Position numbers and translations under genes: made by a program
Assembly: GCF_020360975.1 (NCBI RefSeq)
Contig: NW_025408679.1
Span: forward strand, 930,001 to 994,000
Source of the DNA: Hirsutella rhossiliensis
Lineage: Eukaryota > Ascomycota > Sordariomycetes > Hypocreales > Ophiocordycipitaceae
Length of the DNA: 64,000 nt
Direction of reading: 5' to 3'
In this document: positions 39,331 to 48,682 of the stretch, in pieces
How positions within the stretch are numbered: the first letter of the stretch is position 1
How the letters are laid out: every line of letters starts with the position of its first letter
Notes under the pieces: model-generated
Told to the model about the DNA's origin: nothing
The model's input: the letters and a program-made list of their open reading frames with translations, nothing else
Database searches by the model: none

Positions 39331-40571
39331 ATGCCGCCCGGGTTCGCGGCTGCTGTGGGACAGCTCGAGACGTTTGTCCTCCCGGAAAAGGTTTCGGGGT
39401 CCGTCTCAGACCAGGCCATGGCCAAGGCCATGATCGACGCTTGGCGCCGTGATGGAATCCTGCAGGTAACCATGTCGCAGCTCCAGCGGCAGCGATACCA
39501 GAGCGCAGACGCGTCGAGCAGGCGCTTCTTCCGCCGTCCCGCCGGGGAGAAGCAGGCGTGTGTGGACAGGCGCAGCTACGCCGGCTACATTGCGTCGGGC
39601 GAGGAGATAACGGATGGCGTGGCCGACTACTCGGAGATTTTCACCGTGACCAAGGATCTGTCGCCCAGAGATAAAAGAGTCGCCCATGGCTGGCCATGCC
39701 ACGGGCCGTGTCCATGGCCGGATAGCGGTATGAAGGCTGTCATGGGACGATACATGGCCGATCTAGGTGCGAGTGGAAACAAGCTCCTTGAGTTGATCGA
39801 GCTGGGGCTTGGCGTCCCCACTGGGTCGTTGACAAGGTATACCGACGACGGCTGGCACCATATGCGCGTCCTCAGGTGAGCTGACCCTCAAGAGGCGGAA
39901 GAGGGCCCATCTAACAGGGCTGGACAGGTTTCCTGCCCGACACAATACCAACGGCAAGGGAAAGGACGGGCGCGGCATCGGCGCTCACACGGATTATGGG
40001 CTCTTGGTCATGGCTGCGCAAGATGACGTCGGAGGTAAGAGATGTCGTCTAGGCGGCGCAGTTCCGAAGGCTGACTTGAGTAACAGGGCTGTTTGTGTAT
40101 CCACCACAACGAGGGGGCCGGCCCGTCAATTGGCGACAGGGCGCCGCCGGAGACGAGGAGAACGAGCCGGGCTGGGTATACGTGCCCCCGACGCCAGGCA
40201 CCTTGACCGTCTTTCCCGGTAAGTCAAGTCCAGTTTGTGGTTGCGTCTGTCTGACTCGCGGGCGACCAGGCGACATGCTGCAGTACATGACCAATGGCGT
40301 GCTCCGGTCGACGCCGCACAAAGTCGGGCTCAACACGCGCGAGCGCTTCGCCTTTGCCTATTTCCACGAGCCCAACTTCCGGGCCGTGGTCAAGCCACTT
40401 CCGGGGTACAGCGGCGGACAGGAGCCGGCTGAAGGGATCCATTACGGAACGCACTTCACGAACATGTGTCGTCGCAACTACCCGGACCGCATCACGACGA
40501 GGCGGTTGGTGGCCGAAGGACGATACCGGATGCTGGACAGCGAGAAGCTCCGCAACGGTGGGCCATCATGA
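39331..40571 (+). CDS. Ethylene-forming-enzyme homologue, 2-oxoglutarate/Fe(II) oxygenase
   Basis: Four exons: 39,331-39,875, 39,928-40,034, 40,087-40,218 and 40,270-40,571, with introns of 51-52 bases, all GT-AG and phase-consistent, giving 361 residues. The spliced product aligns end to end with the ethylene-forming enzyme (EFE) of Pseudomonas syringae (about 350 residues), including LETF-LP at the start, ASGEE-T, GWPCHGP-PWP, DGWHHMRVLRFP, GAHTDYGLLV-AAQDDVGG, STPHKV-LNTRERFA-AYFHEPNF and HFTNM...YPDRITT. Fe ligands are H202, D204 and H278; R287 should bind 2-oxoglutarate; R179, E92, T94, Y205, Y320, R330 and Y332 match arginine-pocket residues. EFE turns 2-oxoglutarate into ethylene and CO2 while also oxidising arginine. 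In-frame ATGs at 39,256, 39,271 and 39,307 could extend the N-terminus; 39,331 has A at -3 and best matches bacterial length. An ordinary family member without ethylene output remains possible. Confidence 0.9.
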
Positions 40572-41885
40572 CCGGGCGTTTCGAATCCTGTTTTTCTCTT
40601 CCTTTGCAAGCAGGGGGGGGTGACACGGCTCATGCTCCCACTAAGCTGGCTCACCCCGCTTGCCTTGCTTGGGCTGGGACAGCGGAGAGTCAGGGCGCTT
40701 GAGTGAAGCAGGTAACTTATGGGAGCATTTGACGGCATGTCGTCTAGGCAGACCATGTGGCGCCCGGCGCTCGGATTTTCTCTGCCGCCGAACCCTCGGC
40801 CGAGAGGGGGTGGCGGACGGAAGAATCTACATACATACGACGGTGCTCGGCAAATCAGGCCACCGCCGCCTGGATCAAAGCGGCATTCTCCTCGCCAATC
40901 CCGTCTGCGCCACGGGTGACGTGTGCTAGCTAGCCGAGGGTCAATTTTCCCGACATACTGTACAGGTACAGTGCCGGGGCCAACGGCACATTACTACATA
41001 CGTAATACTGTTGGTCACCGCTGTGCATGCGCCTCTGCGATTCGTAATGCGACGCTCGTCATGTGCTTTGGGAAGCCGACGCCGAGTCGAGAGCCTGACA
41101 CTCGGTCCCACGTCAAGCCCGTCGTCTGTTAAACGGTTCAACTGCAGCATGCCTCGACAGGTTGACTGAGACATAGCTCCTGTGCTTGTCTGAAAGGACA
41201 AGCGGATGCCCTGCGTCTTGCCCGGCTGGATGGAGTGAGGCTCTTTGGGGCGTCTTGTCGTTGCTAGCTTTGCAACACTAAAGAGTTGGTGTGCAAGGCT
41301 GTGCCTCGTCCGGTATGGGGTCATTCTTCCATGCGTAGCGCGAGCCTTGCAGGTGCACCAGACGGTAGCAGAGTCCATGGCTTGAGACACGGGTTCACCA
41401 GCTTTCTTCTACTTTCTACTAATAATAAGCCGAGTTGCGTGGCAGGTGGGCCAGTGGTGCGTACGTTGCATGGGGATGCATCAGCTCGTGCAGATGTGGA
41501 CGGTGTATTAATTACGAAGTATACAACCTAGGCATGCTAGGCAAGCAGGTAATATATCTGTAATAGGAGCATCAGTGCCACATTATATCCGGTTACCGGT
41601 TGCGACCCTCGACGAGGTGCCCAGCAGTTGACAACAGACACACAAGTGCTGCCTGGTGCAGGGGCAGAGCCGTCATTGCTGAATGAATCGACACTCCTAA
41701 GTACCTAGCCTATTGCAGATGCTGTTCCTGTGCCAGTGGATGTGATACACGCTCCGCAAACATGGGCGATCCTACATGCTCCATGCAGATGCTAAAATAG
41801 CTCACATGTAAGTAGACCTAAGCTATATTATGCTCGCTTGTATGTACATACTGTACGTGGAAGCGGTCTTTTTTGGAGTCGCGAT
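40572..41885. other. Intergenic region, nothing recognised
   Basis: About 1.3 kb downstream of the oxygenase gene, normal composition, with short unconvincing frames only. It contains the oxygenase 3' region and ends at the left copy of the LINE target duplication. Confidence 0.5.
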
Positions 41886-41902
41886 TCCTTCGTGGCACTA
41901 GT
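41886..41902. repeat. Left target-site duplication of the LINE (17 bp)
   Basis: TCCTTCGTGGCACTAGT, identical to 47,757-47,773. The match breaks on both sides, as expected for a duplication made at target-primed insertion. Confidence 0.9.
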
Positions 41903-41918
41903 AGTAGTAGTAGTAGTA
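41899..41918 (-). repeat. (TAG)n tract at the LINE 3' end
   Basis: Six TAG units followed by TAT on the plus strand, i.e. a (CTA)n tail on the element's own strand. LINEs of the I/Tad group often end in a simple repeat instead of poly(A). Confidence 0.75.
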
Positions 41919-42327
41919 TTGATTACCGTCTGGGACATCCCTATAAGGGCAAAAGACGTGCTAGGCTAGGTATAGTACAAGATGGGGATGCTCGTCGGAG
42001 ACCCGTCGCGCGTTCCTTACTTCTACTCCCCTATCTAGCAATTCTTGGACTCTGTGGCCGCTCGGATTCTCAGGTCCCTTCCCCCGTCAGCGGGTTCCGG
42101 GCACGGCGGCGAAGCCGTAATATTAGTCAGTCTTCGGTCAGAGCCGGGTGACTGAGAAAGCCCACGCAGTCAGCTGGGCCGTAGGCCACAGGAGCCTACG
42201 GGCAGAAAACATAGAAAAGAGAGAGTACATATTAGGTTGGAGGGTTGCCTCGAGCTAGTGGCGGTGGGAGATCCGATCAAAGAATTCTGCCTCCGTTACT
42301 AGCCCGAGGAACCGGTCAAATCCCTTC

Positions 42328-45300
42328 CTAGTGCCTGGTTGATAGCCTTGCCCGCCGTGGGGCTAGCCTTAGGCGGTGTCGAGTACCTACCTTCCGGCAG
42401 TAGAAGGGTGTGTCGGTGATTTTCTCCTCCCGCAAGAGCATTCGATCCGGGCCTCTTCGTGGTAGTCGGCGAAGTCCCCGTGCCCGCTCCTCGCAGCGAG
42501 CAGGTGATGGAGGTGCTCTCGTTTGGTGTGCAGCTCCGGGGGGCACCCGAGCGAGGCCTTGAGCTCTAGGCTCTTGTAGCTGCTCGGGCCCCGCGGCCCA
42601 CCAGTCCTGGAAGTCGCGCCTGGCCGCAGCCTTGGCCTGTCTCTTGATGTTCGCGTAGGTCGGCGATCTGTCCGGACCCTCGGCCCGGCAGCCCTCCTTT
42701 GCTAGCTGGTCGGCCCGCTCGTTGCCGGCGATCCCCGTATGGCCGGGGCACCAACGCGTGCTGACATCTCCGTGTCGAGCCGCGGCCTCAGCGAACTTCT
42801 CCGCAGCCGCTTGCGACGAGATCGATGGGCTGCCTCGTATGGCTCTTATAGCCGCAGTGTTATCAAGGCAGACGACTATCGGCCACTGCTGGTCCGGGGT
42901 TCTGGGGGACCACGTGAGTGCCGCTCGAAGCCCCTCGAGGGCGCCTTCCACCTCTGCGTCGTAGACCTCAGCGAGTAGGACCCGACCGCTGCCGTAGGTC
43001 ACTTCGCTAGGGCCTAGCCACACTGAGTACCCATACCCGCAGGCGCCGTCTTCGCTCTGCGAGCCGTCAGTGTAGACGATGAGGGTATCTTCAGGGCATA
43101 CCCGGAGCCACGAGTGGAAGTCTCGAGCCGCCTGCGTTTTGTCTACGCCCCCTGTCGGGTCGGGCTGAGGGGTGCTGGGAGAAGTCGGGGCCTCGGAGCA
43201 TGGGCCGTCATTTGGTGAAGACGCAGGAGTCTCGAGGCGTGCTGCTTCTGGGCCGCGCGAGGGGCCCGCATACCGTGCCTCTTCATTAGCTCCCGGCCAG
43301 GCGTTGGGAGGATGCTCATACGGGGTCAAGGGTGCCGCTCATCTAGGAGCGTAGACGGACCGCGGCGCGTCTCTGGGCGTCTGCGAGGAGCAGCGTGGCA
43401 GGGGGGATGCCGGTCTCTCGGTGGAGGGCCACAATCGGCATGGTACACCAGACGGGCGCGATAGCGCGCATTGCGACGTTTAAGGTCAGCTGGATCCTAT
43501 TCTTCAGGTAGGTGATCCGCGACGGAACTAAGCGGGCAGTCCCCCACACAGGCCGAAGCGCCCCCGGGTACCATACATGGGCGCCGTATAAAAGGATCGG
43601 GAGGACGCAGGCCGTGACCGCATGCCGTGTCGACCGGGAGGATTCCGCGCCGGGTGTTTGAGAGGTTCTGGAGGAACCCTGCGGCCGTCATCGCCTTCGC
43701 GGCCCACTTCTCCACATGCGTGCGGAATGAGAGCTTTCTGTCGTACCAGACGCCGAGCCAGCGCAGGTCCTGCTGTGGCTCCTTTCTACGGACCCGTGCC
43801 AGACCGACGGCAGGTCCCCTTTGTATCTCGGTCTCGTGAAGTGGATGACTTCTGTCTTGCCCGGGTCGAACACTACGCCATTATCGGCTCCCCACTGGAT
43901 GAGCTCACCCGCGGCGCGCGTGGCCCGGGCGGCCGTCTCCTGTAGGGACCGGCCCCGGATCAGGGTGGCCACGTCATCTGCGTAGCCGAAGCGCGAGTTC
44001 GGTTCCCCTGTCGAGTAGATGGGCACTGTATAGAGGAGGAAGAGAATCGGGGAGGCCGGGGAGCCCTGTGGCAGCCCGCACGTCAGGGGGGTTGTCGGCG
44101 TCGTTATATCCTCGAGCCGTATTCTGGCCGATCTCTGCTCCATAAAGCAGCCTGCCCACCGGACCAGGTTTGTTGGCCAGCCCTGTTCCGTAGGCGTAGG
44201 AGGAGCCGGTTCCGCAGAACCGTGTCAAAGGCGCCCTGTATATCCATCGTGATTAGCGTGGCGACTTTCCCCTCGGTGAGGGCCGTCTCCGCGTCGTGGA
44301 GCAATGCTAGCGCTAGGTCGAGCGCTGAACGTTTGGGCAGGGCACCCGCATGCTGGCTGTGGATGACTCGTTGTGTGATCGCAGCCCAGGCTAGGCGCCG
44401 GGCTATTAGGCGTTCGAGTCCCTTGCCGAGGCAAGCTGAGAGAAATCGGCCTCCAGCCTCTCGGAATAGACAGGTCCCTCTTGCCAGGCTTAGGGATCAT
44501 TACGACCTCTGCTGCGCGGAAACAGGCGGGGTGGTAGCCCACGTGTAGGCAGCCTTCATATAGTTCCCTCACCGCCTCGCCGATGTGGTTCCAGACGCGA
44601 CGCAGCATTCGGACCGTGATGCCGTCGATCCCCGGGGAGGTGTTGCCCGTAGAGGTGCAGGCGCATGCCGCATCCGCGAGCGTGACGCTGCAGTCGAGAG
44701 TCCTCCCTGGGGCCAGCACCTCTGGGGCCCAGGGGTCCGGGATGTCGTCCGCGGCCCCGCGCCTTTCTAGGATCTCGACTCGGAGCGCGTTTGCCTTTTC
44801 CGTCTGGGTCTCGAAGACCTGGTCGCCTACCTGTATAGGCGGGGCCCGGAACGGGCTCGGTTTCCTCGACCACCGCATGATCTTATAGATATCCTGGTTG
44901 CTCTCGGCGCCTTCTAGAACAGTCTGCCAGAAATGTCTCTTAGCCCGCCGTACCGCCCGGCGCAGCTCCCGCCGGGCAGTCTGGACCTCTCTGCCGTGCC
45001 CTGTGGGGTAGATCCGCCGCATAGCTCTTAGTTCGGCCGCTGCACCGGCGCACTGATCGTTCCACCATGGGGTGCCTCTCGCGTTCTTCCTGGGCCGTCG
45101 GCCCGCTGCGTCGGCCGCCTCTTGGAGTAGGCGAGACAGCGCCTCGGCCAGCCTCTCAGGCCTCTGGGCTCAACGGCCAGCCGGGGTAGTGCTGTGGCCC
45201 CAGCCCGCACAAGTTCCTCGAATCGCTTCATTTCTTCCTCGGAGCTTACCCTTGGTCTAGCTATCGTCCTTGGGGAATCCGCCGGGGAGCGTAATGCTGA

Positions 45301-46146
45301 TCGTGTAATGGTCCGAGCCGGTATGAAGGTGCTCTTCGATAAGCGCGTCCGCAGAGGGGATATTGGCAAAGGCTAGATCAATGGTATTTCCGCGGGCGTG
45401 TGTGGCCTCGCCTGGCGTGGTGAGCAGTCCGAGCCCCTTGTCGGCCGCCCACTGGGCGATGTCCTTTCCGTTCCTCGCACTCCGGGCTCCAGGCTGCCAG
45501 GAGAAATGACAGGCGTTGAAGTCGCCCGCGATGAGGCATCTCTCGGGACGTCCTGCTGGTGGAGGAGGTAGTCGAGTGGCTCGGGTGTCTTCGCGTGTCG
45601 ATAGAAGTTGATAATAAGGGTGCTGTTTACCCGGAGCCACAGGATATCACGCGTAGGGGCGGGGCAGAGTTGCTCTGCCCGTATATCTGGGTGGTTCCGG
45701 ACATACGAGATCACTCTCGGGGCCTGATCCGGTTCCCAGGCGCGTTCTGGGGCGAATGCGTGGAAGGAGCGGTGCGTCTGGGTCCTGCAGGCTCCGCCTT
45801 CTTTTTCTATCCAAACGTTCGGTTCCTGGATGAGCACGACGTCGTAGTTTTCTGCTTCCGCTAGTCGTAGGGCTATGCTATGATAGGCCCCTATTTTGGC
45901 CACGTTGGCCTGGAGAACTCGGATCGTCCTCCTGTCGCGAGTTGTTACGTCCAGGGATACGTTTCGTCGGCGCCTCTTCATAGGAGACTCGGATCTGTCT
46001 TCCTGTGGTGGAGGGAGCGTTGTGGAGTCTGGCGCCTGCGCGCTGGTGGGGGACAGCCGCTGGGGTCGACATTGCTGCTGCTGTTGCTGCTGCTGTTGCT
46101 GCTGCTGGTCCTGTTGCTTGCCTAGGCGGGCCTCGGCAGCTCTCAT
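42328..46146 (-). pseudogene. LINE ORF2 (endonuclease, reverse transcriptase, RNase H), frameshifted
   Basis: Starts at ATG 46,146 with a polyglutamine run (CAG/CAA repeats, 46,075-46,115). The AP-type endonuclease follows: LQANVAKIGAYHS and LIQEPNVW near 45,900-45,830, then after a shift GDFNACHFSWQPG at about 45,530 and TGSDHYTI at about 45,300. The reverse transcriptase runs from about 44,950: SPGIDGIT, AEVVMIPKPGKRD, MDIQGAFDTV (44,250), GLPQGSPASPILF (44,080) and FGYADDVATL (43,990). RNase H is in the last open part (42,328-43,329): YTDGS, DAEVEGAL, CLDNTAA and WCPGHTGIAGNERADQLA. At least five frameshifts separate these pieces. All catalytic motifs themselves look intact, including the YADD box. 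Confidence 0.85.
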
Positions 46147-47638
46147 GCAGGGCGATGGGGTCGGTCCTTGGGAGGGTTGGGGAGGCGGTCGCCGTGGCCC
46201 GTTCGAGCTCCATATTGGCTTGCCGGTATAGCTGAGAGCCGATCTTCCTTACGGCGTACTTCTCGATCTTGAGAGCCGCACGAGTTGGCCGTGAGAGCGC
46301 CTAGGTCTGGCAGGGCACTCCTTATGGTCTGCCGGGAAGGGCCCGGAACAGTTCGCGCACCTCTCCGGCTGCTTGCAGTCGTTATCGCGATGGTCTTTCC
46401 CGCCGCATCGTCGGCAGGCTTGTTTTCGGTCGCAGGCGTAGCGGGGTGATAATCCCAACAGGTGTCGCACTGCGCGGGCCGGGCGGTCTTGGCGATCAGT
46501 CGGGCTAGTCGGCTGGTGCCGAAGAGCCGCCATCTCCTCTGTATCGCCGCCTGAAAGGACACAATCATTGTCACAGTGGGCTGGTCGGAGCTTTCGGAGT
46601 ATCTCTTAGCAATGTGCACATCAATTGGTTCGGCACCTGTCTGGAGCTTGATCTCTTCTTTGATAGCTTGGTCATAGTCCACGGCGGCCCCCCAGATATC
46701 CGTGAGCTGCCTGGGGCAGTCGGCCACAGCGTACGTGTGCCACTTCTGGAAGCCTTCAACCGCCACGGCCCCGAGGCGGGCCGCCCAGTCGTCCTGCCGT
46801 TCCACAAGCAGGTCCTCGCCTCCCGGTCTGAGGCCCGTATAGCCCATCCAGTCTTAACCCGGGCGATCTGTGGCATGCGTTCTGTCCCTAGGTTGAGAGT
46901 CTTAGCTACGTGAGCTCTGATGGCATGCCCCTGATAGCCCCATGCTGGGGACTTGTCGTCGAGCCGCACGAAGACACGCAGGTCATCTTTAGGCGGCTGG
47001 ACCGGAGGCGCCTTCCGGGGCTTCGGGCCGAGGCGTGCCGGCAGGGGAGCCCTTGTCTGTGCCATCCTTCTGGGCCATAGCGGCGTAGGTCGGTGCGGTC
47101 CCGTCTCTGCCGTGGCGGTTGTTGACATTCTGACCGGCGCGTGTGGGCGCGCCGTTGAGCGCGTCGTCCCAGTAGCTAATGAAGCCGCGCGAGAATTCCT
47201 TCGCGAAGCTGAGCTCGTGGCCCGAGTTGAACTGGGCAGCCGTCTTGTCGAAGGCGGTGCAGAATGCGCGGAAGACGGCCAGCTTTGCCTGTTGTGCTTC
47301 CATCTGGTTGGCGATAAGTCTCTCTGCCGCGTGGGCAACCGTTACTGCTGGGCCTTGAGTCTCGGGCAGGTCGTCCGGCTCGTCGGTCTCGGTTTCGTCT
47401 GCTGCGTCTCCCATTACAGCATCTGGCTGGTCGGTGTCGGTGTGGGCATTGTCGCTGTTCGTGGAGCCGAATGGAGAGTCGTCGGGTTGCTGTGCGCGTC
47501 GTGGCAACAGTAATTCGGCAAGACCCGCGCGTGGGGCCTGCCGGAGGAGCGCTTCTCTAGCTCCTGGGGCGTTCGTGGAGTCATCGGCTCTTGTTCCTGG
47601 GGCGGCAGTCGCGCCTGGTCCGCGGGGTTGGGTGCCAT
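46143..47638 (-). pseudogene. LINE ORF1 (gag-like, zinc knuckle), frameshifted
   Basis: Starts at ATG 47,638 (MAPNPADQARLPP), shifts frame near 47,510 into an acidic N-terminal part (DETETDEPDDLPE), then near 47,000-46,850 through two further shifts into the RNA-binding domain (LRVFVRLDD, later ARLIAKTARPAQCDTC). At 46,470-46,290, after another shift, come zinc-knuckle motifs (C-DRKQA-C-RR-C-GGKDHRDND-C and C-AN-C-followed by H and C). The product would coat element RNA. At least four indels break it, so no full ORF1 protein can be made from this copy as written. The C-terminal frame, and hence the stop, is uncertain (46,143 or about 45,878). Confidence 0.75.
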
Positions 47639-47756
47639 CGCCGCCCTCAGCTTGCGCTGAGCGTGGTGTTAAACGCCCTTGTTAGCGGATGTGTGTTGTG
47701 TACAGCGAAGTCCTTAACAGATGGTGCCAAGAAAGTAAGAATACAAGGGAGTGCTG

Positions 47757-47773
47757 TCCTTCGTGGCACTAGT
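47757..47773. repeat. Right target-site duplication of the LINE (17 bp)
   Basis: Identical to 41,886-41,902 and marks the 5' end of the element. Confidence 0.9.
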
Positions 47774-48682
47774 TGACCCAGTTGATGTCGAAAATGTGGG
47801 CTTCGTAGTGGGCAGACCTGAGATGTCTCTGCGCCGGCACCGCAGGTATCGATCCCGTACCTCAGATATCCGAGGTACCGAGGGACGCCGAGCAGCGCCA
47901 CTCGGCAAGCGAGACGGCCAATCGCCGAGCAGGTTCCTTCGTCTGCACCGCCCCGGAGCATGTACCTCCCATGCGCAGCCCGATACCTGGCGACGGCTTT
48001 GCGTCACTTAATGTCTGCGGTGCGCGCCAAAATCGCGCCTCGCCCCTTTTCACGCCTTCCGTTATCACCAAACACGCTCCCCCTCCTCTCGCCCGGCCGG
48101 GTTTTTCTTCTTTTCCTCGTCTCGCTCGACATTCCGTCGTCGCAAGTCCTGGCCAATCTCGCAACGGGGCCCACGCACGGGCAACATTTAATCTCAATGC
48201 TGCAGAGAAGCGCCTAGCCTCTGATCCATCAAGCGCCTCCTCTTCCTCTCCATATTTTCTCCTCGTCGGCCATCGCCAAAGCCAACGCCTCGGCAGCCTC
48301 GCCCGTCCATCTTGGCCACATCAGCCTCAGCATACCCTTGTGCCTGAGTCGATCCTGCGTCGTTGGCTGCGTCGTTATCCCAAGGCCCCCCATCGCCGAA
48401 ACAACGGTTGGACTCGACGCGCACAGCCAATCTACGCAGAGGTCAGTTTTCCGCTTAAAGGCTTGTTCATCAGCCATGCAGTCCAACCCGCCCACCCACC
48501 ACGACCTGCCCCTGCCCCTCACCGTCACACCAACCCGCTCCCCCGGGGCAAACACTTTCAGTATGTTGACTAGGCCGCGACTAACATCACTTTGCTGTGT
48601 CAAGACCGAGCTCTCGACGTCCCGCAAAGGACTCCAATGCCGCTGATCGAGCTTGCGATTCGACCCCTCTAGACTCTTCGCC
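47774..48682 (+). promoter_or_regulatory. Upstream region and leader of the HMG-CoA reductase gene
   Basis: About 0.9 kb between the LINE 5' end and the reductase start codon. It is pyrimidine-rich from about 48,050 onward (CCCTCCTCTCGCCCGGC, CTCCTCTTCCTCTCC), typical of promoters and long leaders of highly expressed ascomycete genes. A plus-strand frame of about 200 codons (47,971-48,573) has no recognisable domain and is more likely leader sequence. No defined TATA box or operator could be assigned. Confidence 0.45.

Larger units (their letters stand above)
41903..47756 (-). mobile_element. Tad/I-like non-LTR retrotransposon (LINE), near full length, frameshifted
   Basis: A 5,854-bp element on the minus strand bounded by a perfect 17-bp duplication. 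Order from 5' (right) to 3' (left): short leader, ORF1 (gag-like with zinc knuckles), ORF2 (endonuclease, reverse transcriptase, RNase H), 3' region and simple-repeat tail. Composition is GC-rich with CpA/TpG intact, so it has not been RIPped, unlike everything left of 36,290. Both ORFs are cut into pieces by frameshifts rather than nonsense changes. Confidence 0.9.

Noticed and set aside
47971..48573. 200-residue plus-strand frame upstream of HMG-CoA reductase
   Set aside because: Pyrimidine-rich, Pro/Arg/Ser/His-rich translation without domain features; fits leader DNA.
48653..48682. HMG-CoA reductase start at 48,653
   Set aside because: That codon is TTG. The first ATG in frame is 48,683, which also gives the [14 protein letters not shown] start expected for fungal reductases.
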